Shown piece by piece: positions 8,982 through 16,292 of a stretch of DNA of 16,292 nucleotides (position 1 is the stretch's first letter; each line of letters starts with the position of its first letter). The stretch lies in the NCBI GenBank assembly GCA_015039465.1, contig MU130119.1, forward strand, positions 33,211-49,502, read 5' to 3'. The notes under the pieces were generated by a model. It was not told the DNA's origin. It did no database searches and was given only the letters and a program-made list of their open reading frames with translations. The translations under genes were made by a program, and so were the position numbers. The DNA is from Phlegmacium glaucopus (taxonomy: Eukaryota > Basidiomycota > Agaricomycetes > Agaricales > Cortinariaceae).

Positions 8982-9278
8982 TCTTTGCGTTACAACTTCC
9001 AGTGCTATGACTGGTTGAGAGAACCAAAATTAAAATGTATATGCCCAATATTTTAGTTTAAGTTGTGGCTAAGTATTATGGTGACTGTGTAAGCTAGTTG
9101 GGTGAAAACACACAAAGTGTGTTCCGACCTGGAAAGATTCAACAGCAAGACAGGGTCCTCGATACGAGATGTGTTTCCCACATTACTAGGAGTGCACGAC
9201 GCATCGAGTAAGTATTGATACCCCTGTCTATAGGAGTGATGGGACTGGCTTACCTTCTGGTTGTCCTATGGCTGATTG
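8982..9278 (-). other. 3' non-coding end of the tyrosine-recombinase element
   Basis: No coding sequence follows the recombinase stop. It contains two small palindromes: AACACAC-AAA-GTGTGTT (9107-9123) and CTCG-ATA-CGAG (9158-9168). These are candidates for terminal or recombination-site structure, unproven. Confidence 0.5.
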
Positions 9279-10426
9279 TTAACAGACTGGAGGGACAATA
9301 TATTGGGTGAATGTCTCGTGTACTTGGGGTACGGCCTGCATGTAGAGGGCCAGAACTTGGGCATGCTTGGTTAGATACAGCAGAAAAGCATCGCTGGCCC
9401 ATCATCCTTTGGCCTTCATGACGTCGAAGGGGACTCCTCGCAGGAGGTACTCAAGGGTGGCCCCTATTCTGATTCCATGGCCTTGTAGGGGCTCAAGGCC
9501 GGCCGCTTTGGCAGCGACAGCCATCCTCTTGATGAACTTGGACTTGGTTAAAGGTCTATGGCCATTCTTGTGTCTGTAGGCGAACAGGTGGCTGTCTTGG
9601 GGGGGGGTGTTCACAAGCCTGTGGTGTTTGAGAGCTGAGATGGGGTTGGTTTCGTCTACTTGCCTCGCCCAGTAGATGTCTTTGCCTTGGGCGCTCACTT
9701 TGGTTTTTGGGAGGTGCAGGACCGTGATGGTGTTGCCATGCCGGTCAATGCTGGTGCTCAGGTTGGATGGGGTAATGTGGAGGGCGGGGTCAAAAGTGTC
9801 TAAATGACGAACTGTGAATTTGCCTAGGCGAGTGGCAGCGTAGAAACAGGTAGTTAGACATGCGAAAACAGCTGCGTCGAGGGGTGTGTCAAGGCTTAGC
9901 TTGTGTTTGACTGCTGTTATTAATTCCATCGTGTACAGACATCGCTTTTTTCTTTTGGAGTCCAGAGGAGTTAGCTTTTCGACTGCTTTTAGGATGGTGC
10001 TTAGCTCGTCCTCGTTTATGTGCCATGGTATGCTGTAAAGAATGTGCCATGCTCAGATGCCGTGAACGTAGTTGTGGAGGGTTTTATTGGAATATGCTCC
10101 AGCCAAGCTAGCGAGGAAAGAGGAGATAAGGACCGGGCTGGTGGGCGTTCGTTGCTCTTCGGGGAGTCCTTTGGAATCGCAGTACACGTGAAAGGCAAGT
10201 AGGCCAGAACCGTAGGTTTCTCGTGTGGATTCGGACCACGCGCACCCTATGACAGCTTGTATGCGGTCTAAATCTTGGCCTGAGAGGTCAACTGGTGTAC
10301 CAGATGTGTCGACAGCCTCACACGAGCAAGCTGGTTTCCATTTGTAGAGCTGGTCTCTTGCGAGGCAATGAGGGCGATAGTCAACAGGATGAGGGGTAAG
10401 GTGGGCAGGATAAGGGGCTGGTCTGG
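9279..10426 (-). pseudogene. Tyrosine recombinase of the retroelement
   Basis: This enzyme would integrate the cDNA circle by strand exchange. The N-terminal part has WSESTRETYGSGLLAFHVYC, then SPVLISSFLASLAGAYSN and AWHILYSIPWHINEDEL. The catalytic domain has FYAATRLGKFTV (first catalytic Arg), HGIRIG (HxxR box, about 9480) and WASDAFLLYLTKHAQ (catalytic Tyr, about 9370). Two in-frame TGA codons, at 10053-10055 (before AWH) and 9402-9404 (before WASDAF), each replace an Arg expected in the family. The second cuts off the nucleophile Tyr. The natural end is TAA at 9279-9281. The exon begins after an acceptor (TTACAG) at 10427. It is joined in frame with the RNase H exon, completing a split CCC codon after KD and before RPAPYPAHL. 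Confidence 0.85.
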
Positions 10427-10492
10427 CTGTAATACGAGTGATTATCGTACTGTGAGTTTGTTTGTAAGATGTTGAGGCCTGGAAAAACTTAC
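10427..10492 (-). other. Predicted 66-nt intron between RNase H and recombinase
   Basis: The donor is GTAAGT at 10492-10487 and the acceptor TTACAG ends at 10427. A branch-like CTTAC/CTCAC motif lies inside. The splice keeps one reading frame from RNase H into the recombinase, whereas the unspliced frame contains stops. The splice is inferred, not shown by transcripts. Confidence 0.65.
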
Positions 10493-11213
10493 GATCTTTA
10501 GGCTTGGTAATTTTCTGTGAGATAATCGAACTCTTCCTGTTCCCAGATATTGTCGACGAGGTCGCTTTTGTATGAGTAATCTCTTGAAGGTTTGGGGAGG
10601 GGTTTTTGTAAAACTCCAGGCTGCCAGGCTGGAGCTCAGCGAATATTGGTTTTGCGTCGAAATCTGTGATGAAGGGGCAGAGTTCTGTGGGAATGCGGAT
10701 GGGCGGGAGTAGGAGCGAAAGGGAAGGGTATTTGCCCCTTGACAGGTCGTCCGCTGGGTTATATTTACTGGGAACGTAGCGAGAGTGGATTGTGACTTGG
10801 TTTTTCTTTGTGAGGATATGTATTTGTCGAAAGACCTCGTTTGTGGGTTTGTTGCAGCTGCGGCCCTTCCACCATCCTTCGACGACCCCTTTGTTGTCTC
10901 CGAAGACTTTGAGGTGTAGTTTATGTGGTTCACGTATAAGGTGGCAAAGTGATCAGACGAGAAATTCAAAACCAACAGCCTCTGCCCAACCAATGTCTCT
11001 ACCCTCTGCCTTCCATCCTGGTAAGAGTCTCCATGCTCTCCATCTGCCTACAATGACAATGCCAAGGCCGACCCCTGACATCAGGAAAAATGACTTGTGC
11101 CCTAGGCTGTCCTGAAATGTCCTGGGGTGCCCCAGGCAGCTCAGGGCACTCAGGTCAAGAGGTCACCCTGGGGTGCAAGTTACCTATGTATAAAAAGTCT
11201 TAGGCTGTCCTGT

Positions 11214-11262
11214 GGCAACCTGAGAGCATCCTGAGGCAACCTGAGAGCATCCTGAGGCAGCC
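11214..11262 (+). repeat. 21-bp tandem repeat near the left end of the TIR element
   Basis: GGCAACCTGAGAGCATCCTG(A) occurs at 11214-11234 and 11235-11255, with a partial third copy. It is part of the subterminal repeat zone that may bind a transposase; function inferred. Confidence 0.8.
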
Positions 11263-11811
11263 TTAGTCCCTTTGGATCTGATGCTAGAAAACATATATAA
11301 ACCAGATATTTGAGTGGTCTCACACAACAGAATAATAATAATAATAATAAAATTATATTCAATTATTCTAAACATCATATATAGTACTAGTAATAAAATA
11401 ATAATAAAATAGTGATACATAAATATACTAGTATAATACTGGGGAAGTAGGAAATAAGAAAACAAAATTGTGGGTGGTTTATATATCTTTTGGATGGCGC
11501 ACAGACCATTGGTCACATGATCACAGATAAGCATGATTTCAAGCATATGGTGCTGGGTCAGGGTAGATTACATAAATTCCAAAAAAGGAAATTTTTTAAA
11601 GATGGTAGAGAATTGTTTTAGGACCCTGAATATGTTTAAATTATATTAATAGCAGCTCTCCTTATTAAAGATTTTATAGCAAAATTCATAAATTCTAAGG
11701 GACTCCCAGGGCCTCCTGATGTGATTTGGTCCAGATGGTCAATGCACCAGGATACACTAAAGGTGTCCTGAGAAAATGGGTGACACTCAAAATTTTACCT
11801 GTGCTGCTCTA

Positions 11812-11862
11812 GGATGTCCTGAGGTGTCCTGGGGTGTCCTGGGGTGTCCTGGGATGTCCTGA
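11812..11862 (+). repeat. 10-bp tandem repeats near the right end of the TIR element
   Basis: Five consecutive decamers of the form GGTGTCCTGG, with small variations, run up to the right terminal repeat. The same GTCCTG core recurs near the left end (about 11108-11125), giving a symmetrical subterminal layout. Confidence 0.8.
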
Positions 11863-13900
11863 GTAGTGATGTGATACTAACAAATTACCCAAGGCTACCT
11901 AGGGCCAAAATCATTTTTCCTGATGGAGCTAGTGTCTGAAAAGGCCTGAAAGTCCTCGATGGCGGCCAGGCTGGGTATGTCTCTGAAGAGATGTTGTTTT
12001 TGGAGGGTATTGGACCACCACTGAAGGTCTTGCATAGTGCCGTGAGGTGGGGAGTGTGGTATGAAAGGATTGTTAGTGGATATGCTGAGCATGGCCTCCA
12101 GCAAGGTAAGATATGCTTGTCCTTCACGACCAAACATGAGTGTAGGAGCTTTCCGTACAGTCCTTGGACTTGTATAAGTGTATGCGTTCGGTGTTGCTGC
12201 CATTTGCTGATGCATTCGAGGTATTTTCATTTTTTGTTGTCTGGTATAGCAACGATCTTGGTGTCGAGATCCCAGCTGAGTCCAAGGTACGGTATGACTG
12301 AGCCGAAAGGTACTGTTTTTGACGCTTCCCATGGAATAACGAGAAGATCTGATAAGCTATCAATATCAGCGTCAGAGTAAGTGAATGGACAATTTGGTGA
12401 CGATACGGCTGACAGGTCTTGTAATGGCTGGGTATTATCCTCGTCGAATTCTTCATAGCGACCATCTTCCATAGTGTTTCCGCAATACCATATTCGGCAT
12501 TTCTCGTGGTGTCTGCCTCCATTAGCGATGATACACTGAGCTTGTTCTTGTCGCGTTTGATTGTATTGTTTGAGGTATCTTCTGAGAATCCTGAAGAAGA
12601 CGTGATCGTCAACCCATTTCAAGAGTGGACCGATACCTTCTGCTCGGAATATGTCTGTTCCTGCGTCTGCCACTCCTCCATAGACTCCTCCGGCAGAACC
12701 AAGTCCAAAATTGTCATTGGTATTGATGGCGAATCTATTTTTACCACGTAGTAAGCGGATGACGAGGCCTGGCCATTGGTCGTGAGTGACTGGAATCATT
12801 CGGTAGGCTTCAGCCACATCTCGGACTGAAGCTTGAGAGCCGGGTGGTAAATTTGATATGAGAGCCATGGTGTTGAAGGTGCCCCAAGTGCAAGGAAAAT
12901 TAGTGCTATCGATAGAGGAATTAATAGAAGATAAATAAGATGAGGTGAAGTGAGGTGATGAGAAATTATGGATGGCATGAAATTTGCCTGGCTTTCCTGG
13001 TTTAGGTATAATAGACATGGGCGAGGTTTGGAAAGGTCCAATGAGGACTTTGATCTCTTGTTGTGTGCATGGACCAATATAGTGTCCTTTCTTGAATTCA
13101 ATATTCTTGATGTCTTGATAGACTTCCAGGAAGTCCTCAAGGGAGGAGCCGTTGGGAGGGGTGTGTGTGTGGTATATTTTGTGAATGCCGACGTCGAAAC
13201 CAAATTGAATGCCATGACATAAGTTTGGATATTGATTTGTAAGGTTATGAACATGTAAGAGATGGTTCCAGGCTTCGTATTTATATGGAGTGAGAGGAAT
13301 GAGCCTTCTGTGCTCAAGGGCAGCTCTGAGCTCCGTGATCCGGCTTCTCGCATCCTGAACATATATGACGCTGGGTATGTTTGGTACTTGTGCAGCCGAT
13401 AGGTCGTTGCCAGTCCGAACATAAAGGTGATCCTGAGGATATGCAGATGAGTCGACCATTTTTGCTTCGTCTTGCTTTGGTTTCTCCTCCATTGAAGGTT
13501 TTGGTGCTGTTGCACGTCCTGACATTGTGAAGATGTCGCCCAAGGCAGACAGCGCAAGCTGCTGGGCTTGATGAAGCTGCGCCACCTTGAAAAGATGAGC
13601 CGGCTGATGATTCGTGTTGTTTCGATTTTGAAGTTGACTGATACGAAGTTGGGTATTTGCTTCTTGACATTGACACCGGTGACTTCAACCTTCTGGGAGT
13701 CGGCAAGATTGACCTCAACCGCCTTCTGTAATGAGGATTGGGGGTGAAACGACTGCTAGTCGATCTTCTAGAGCGATTGCGTGAGTTTTCATGCTGTTCA
13801 CGCTGTGGTGTCGTATTAGCAATGGCTCTTTGGAGCTATGGTTGAGTTGAAATATGATATGACGTGAAGGTGACGACCAGAGTGTTAATTAAGGGGGGGG

Positions 13901-14034
13901 TATGAGGCATGATGTATAAGGCATGAGGCATGGGTTATGCATGTAAGAAAAGCAAAGCGCGGAGGCATGAGGCATGAGGTGTAAGGCGCGAGGCACAAGA
14001 CATGAGATACAAGGCATGAGGCATGAGGCATGAG
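13901..14034 (-). repeat. Degenerate 7-bp minisatellite inside the gag intron
   Basis: About 130 bp of imperfect GGCATGA units (CATGCCT on the minus strand) include a clean run AAGGCATGAGGCATGAGGCA around 14011-14030. It sits wholly inside the predicted 306-nt intron, next to an eight-G run (13893-13900). It probably expanded by slippage. Confidence 0.8.
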
Positions 14035-14806
14035 TGATTGGTTGGAAATATGTGTATGGGCGACATAGTTGAAGGAAGTAGATAGGGAATGGTTGAATGG
14101 TTAGCGTACGTCGGTCATGTTAAACACAATGAAGTACTGACCTCTATCATGCCTTCTGCTCTCTTTTTATCATGGTATTTGTCAGCAATGGTTCTGAGAG
14201 TTGCTTTGTTAATGTTCGTGATGTTGAAGCCTTCTTTGCGTTCTAAGGCATCGTGCCATTCCCTTCTAATGACTGCTTGAAAAATCAGAAGAATTTTGTC
14301 GCTGTTGGGTCTGAGGCACATGGGATGATCTTCTAGCTTGAAATAAAAATGAGTGAGGGTGTTTATGTGTTTCTCAGGCCAACTGAGTTTGCTCATGTGG
14401 TGGAGCATCAAATTCTTACCCATTGTCATTTGTCTCCAGGTTAAGTCCTTGTCTTTTATGATGTTTTTGGCTGCTTTGAGCGACGCGATGGGTTTTAAGG
14501 CCATAATGCCATTAATTTCTGTGATGCCGAAGGCTTCATCTGCTGTGGTTCTTGCAGTGTCGTGATCTTCTATTGCTGCTGCGCATCCTTCAGGGGTGAA
14601 GGATGATAACTCGACGTAGTCAAAGTTCTTGAGTTTGTTTATCGCGAAGGGTGAGGGTCGTGGCATGATCACTTCATCGCCAATCCAATTTTCATCGAAG
14701 TCGTTGATCTTTGGTTTCTTCTTCTCCAATTCCTTTCTTTCGACTTCTGCGACTCTTTCTTCTTCCTCGCACGCTCTTTCTTCTTCTTCTCTGTGCAACT
14801 GAGCCT

Positions 14807-15347
14807 AGTGCTTGAAAGTCCAGTTAAGTCCGGTTATTTGGTGCACAGGGGCTCTAACCAAGACCAAGACCGGTTAGGATTTGTTCCCAAACCCAAAATA
14901 ACCTAACCGGACTGAAAATAACCGACCAAAACCGGTTAGTTGCAGTTACTAACCAGTTAGGGCCGAAAAAAAATAAAATTTGGCAAAAATATGGCAAATC
15001 CGTCCATATATGTCTCAGTAAATATTATTTCCACTTATTGTAGCTTTAAAACGAGCTCAGGAACGCTTAATTCGGTGAAGAATTAACATATTTATGAAAT
15101 TGATCTTAAAAATCAACTATTTTGACTAATATTTAGAGATTTGACAATAACTCAGTCAAATTTTGAGCGTTTTTAATGATATTAGGCACATTTTGAAGGG
15201 GTAAAATAGGGGCAATTATAACCGGTTATAACCGGTTATTTCATTCTCAGAATCAACTAACCACTAACTGCGGTCCGGTCTTTTTGCAGTTAGGTCCGGT
15301 CCGGTCTCGGTTATTTTCCGGTTAATTAACTGGACTTTCAAGCACTA
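14807..15347. mobile_element. hAT-type MITE (541 bp) inserted in gag
   Basis: Perfect 22-bp terminal inverted repeats start TAGTGCTTGAAAGTCC (14807-14828 and 15326-15347). They are flanked by an exact 8-bp duplication ACTGAGCC (14799-14806, 15348-15355). The 8-bp duplication and TAGNG start are the hallmarks of the hAT superfamily. There is no transposase frame. Subterminal zones are packed with CCGGTTA/TAACCGG motifs, including two adjacent palindromes TAACCGGTTA at 15219-15238. The core is AT-rich. Clean ends and an intact duplication suggest a recent insertion. Confidence 0.92.
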
Positions 15348-15567
15348 ACTGAGCCTGCTGCTCTTCTACTTCTTGTTCCTGTCTAGCTAATTTGTTCCAC
15401 ACTTTGATTCTCGTCTGACGATCGATATTGTGAGCTGTCTCGAGTTGTTCTATAGCTTGTTGTGGAGTGATTTGTTGTGCCTGCACAATGAGATTTATGA
15501 TGGGTTGGTACGCTACGCCATTAAAGTTTGGAGGTTGTTTGAGGTTTGGGTTTTGACCAGGAGGCAT

Positions 15568-15825
15568 ATTTAATGAAGTTGTAAAGGAGTGTTGTTAATA
15601 ATGAGGTGATTATATATGACATATTAAAGACGATGTAGGCTAAGATAGATTTATGAAAAGGAAAAGGAGTAACGCTGTAGGAGCTCGACCTGGGATTCTT
15701 GTCGAGCGCTTCTACGTCAGCGAGGGTGAAGAGAAAAAGGAGAATGTGCATGTGATGCACTTCTTGTCTTCTCAAAGACTGAATTCTATCTCTTCGCTTG
15801 TACCTCGCTTCGCTGTAGAAACGAA
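15568..15825 (-). other. 5' leader of the retroelement with a stem-loop
   Basis: No convincing coding sequence. GTAGGAGCTCGAC (15677-15689) pairs with GTCGAGCGCTTCTAC (15701-15715) around an 11-nt loop, with minor mismatches. A related GCTGTAGAAAC motif lies near the outer edge (15812-15822). These may belong to the terminal repeat system of the element; unproven. Confidence 0.5.
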
Positions 15826-16292
15826 ACCATAGACATAACCATCTTGACCACATGTCATGCAACATTCTGTTGCAAAGTTGTACTGGATCATTAGGCAGTC
15901 CAATGCAGAGAGTTAAATTTCCTGCAATATTTTTATCTGTACTTGAAGGAGGTTGTGACCATAGTGATGTTTGAATTTCATCAGTGATTTCCTTTAATAT
16001 CCATGACAGCCATTGGCTGTTTCCTGCTTCTCCCACTTTTCAACACTTTCTTACTTGTTGTCGTGATCTTTCTAATTCTCTTTATTGTATGTTAGGTTGC
16101 ACATGCCCCACTCGGAACTCAGGCCTGTACTTTTGACATTAAAAAATTCCATTGAACATGTCCTGTCCTTCCGGCCCACAAGCCATGGCTTGTTGTTCAA
16201 GGTCTTGCTCATGAATTCTACATCGATCACAATCATCCTTTTGGAGCGGCATCAGCTAGCAGAAATTCAGGCATGATAGGTAATGCTATTGT
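15826..16292 (-). pseudogene. PIF1-like helicase, upstream fragment (continues off the right edge)
   Basis: The minus-strand frame contains EITDEIQTSLWSQPPSSTDK then NIAGNLTLCIGLP. After a one-base shift near 15895 it continues MIQYNFATECCMTCGQDGYV. This order (LCIGLP..MI.NN.ATE.C.T.GQ.G.V.GW) is a familiar stretch before the C-terminal helicase motifs in PIF1-like proteins of mushroom transposons. Further upstream the same frame reads ELERSRQQVRKC, coiled-coil-like, with stops TAA, TAA and TGA that fit C-to-T changes in CAA or CGA codons. It is the 5' continuation of the relic at 6978-8981, separated from it by the retroelement. The first 200 bases from the right edge are less certain. Confidence 0.5.

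Larger units (their letters stand above)
11079..11925. mobile_element. Non-autonomous TIR DNA transposon (847 bp) inserted in RNase H
   Basis: The 28-bp terminal inverted repeats at 11079-11106 and 11898-11925 match at 25 of 28 positions and begin CATCAGGAAAAATGA. A 2-bp duplication GA flanks them (11077-11078, 11926-11927). Removal of the element and one GA restores the RNase H codons DTSSGVGLG in frame. No transposase frame is present. The interior has GTCCTG-rich subterminal repeats and an AT-rich core with (AAT)n at about 11331-11350. Subterminal repeats with a 2-bp duplication fit a CACTA/EnSpm-like group, but the ends do not read CACTA, so the superfamily is left open. Confidence 0.85.
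10493..13313 (-). pseudogene. Reverse transcriptase-RNase H of the retroelement, interrupted
   Basis: RT part: IPLTPYKYEAWN near the start, FQTSPMSIIPKPGKPGKFHA, motif A VRDVAEAYRMIPVTHDQWPG (about 12800), motif B GLGSAGGVYG, motif C KWVDDHVFF (VDD catalytic pair, about 12610) and YLGLSWDLDTK. RNase H part: DTSSGVGLG, broken by the TIR insert; IGWAEAVGFEF; LKVFGDNKGVVEGWWKG (about 10890); and VPSKYNPADDLSRG. These are typical of DIRS-type elements, which use WVDDH rather than YxDD. Damage: TGA at 12227-12229 and 10953-10955, both where Arg fits; a one-base deletion near 12126; and the 847-bp insertion at 11079-11925. The RT frame differs from the gag frame, and the switch occurs around 13290-13320. 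I cannot tell whether that is a mutation, an intron or a programmed shift. Confidence 0.85.
13314..15567 (-). pseudogene. Gag-like gene of the retroelement with C-terminal zinc finger, interrupted
   Basis: The ATG is at 15565-15567 (MPPGQNPNLKQPPNFNGVAY), followed by a Gln/Glu-rich coiled-coil-like stretch (QEQEVEEQQAQLHREEEERA) that is cut by a hAT MITE. Removing the MITE and one duplication copy keeps the frame. The middle part has FDYVELSSFTPEGCAAA. A 306-nt intron (14141-13836; donor GTCAGT, acceptor CCATAG) joins two phase-0 exons in frame. The last exon is Ser/Arg-rich, followed by Cys-rich motifs CAVCLGRHLHNVRTC, LCSDWQRPIGC and CSGCEKPDHGAQSC. The last two resemble the CxxC and His clusters of nucleic-acid-binding Gag tails. 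A TGA at 13314-13316 stands where Arg (CGA) is expected right after AQSCP. Otherwise it is open, so decay is mild. Confidence 0.75.
8982..15825 (-). mobile_element. Tyrosine-recombinase (DIRS/Ngaro-type) retroelement, dead and nested
   Basis: In order on the minus strand: leader, gag-like gene, RT with RNase H, tyrosine recombinase and 3' non-coding region. Both flanks read as PIF1-like helicase. Ending the left flank at TATGGT (15826) and starting the right at TGGCAATCT (8981) gives an in-frame ..YG-WQSKFGKQ.. junction with no target duplication, as expected for recombinase-mediated insertion. The original length is about 5.4 kb after subtracting the two inserts. I could not identify the terminal repeats (inverted or split direct) that would separate DIRS from Ngaro, and I saw no methyltransferase or hydrolase domain. 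Confidence 0.8.

Noticed and set aside
10442..10993. 183-residue open frame on the minus strand
   Set aside because: It is a wrong-frame shadow; the neighbouring frame carries clear RNase H residues (FGDNKGVVEGWW, NPADDLSRG).
11184..11546. Open frames rich in Ile/Leu on the minus strand
   Set aside because: They come from AAT microsatellite and AT-rich filler within the TIR element; no protein character.
12796..13557. 253-residue open frame on the minus strand overlapping RT
   Set aside because: Shadow of the reverse transcriptase in another frame; no family features.
15521..16036. 171-residue open frame spanning the gag start
   Set aside because: Only its first part matches helicase; the rest runs through a frameshift into the retroelement leader and overlaps gag in another frame.
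1..16292. tRNA, rRNA or other structured RNA genes
   Set aside because: No cloverleaf with T-loop consensus or conserved rRNA segment was noticed on reading, although no scan program could be run.

Overview
The window looks like repeat-rich nuclear DNA of a basidiomycete, most likely an Agaricomycete. Introns are short (52-66 nt, GT..AG, with CTNA-type branch sites). The recognisable gene remains are a fungal class V/VII-type chitin synthase and the COPI coat subunit beta-prime (Sec27/COPB2). The right half is a stack of mushroom-type transposable elements. Nothing suggests a bacterium or virus. Protein-family calls come from remembered family features; no search was run.

Positions 1-803 (minus strand) hold the only region that looks like an undamaged gene. 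A 72-codon first exon is followed by a tandem array of very short exons (60, 42, 72, 51 and 51 nt). These alternate with near-identical introns of 57-61 nt. Every exon is a multiple of three, starts in phase 0 and is open, and the array runs off the left edge. It resembles a micro-exon gene built by tandem duplication of one exon+intron unit; I do not recognise the product. This is the most novel item in the window.

Positions 945-6916 form a large imperfect inverted repeat with arms at about 945-2540 and 5425-6916. Each arm carries a decayed chitin synthase fragment from which the catalytic domain is missing. The loop holds a multi-exon pseudogene of COPB2 on the minus strand.

Positions 6978-16292 (minus strand) are a nested transposon stack. 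The oldest layer is a PIF1-like helicase joined to a ubiquitin-specific-protease-like (USP) domain. It is split by a solo LTR (8383-8834, 5-bp target duplication) and by a tyrosine-recombinase (DIRS/Ngaro-type) retroelement (about 8982-15825). That retroelement has gag, RT-RNase H and recombinase regions, with an intron in gag and another at the RNase H-recombinase join. It is itself split by a TIR element in RNase H (11079-11925, 2-bp duplication) and a hAT-type MITE in gag (14807-15347, 8-bp duplication). Removing each insert with one duplication copy restores the surrounding reading frame, which supports the boundaries.

Almost all in-frame stops in the dead elements are explained by C-to-T changes on the coding strand. 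The five in the retroelement are all TGA where CGA (Arg) is expected. This suggests decay of methylated CpG or a RIP-like process.
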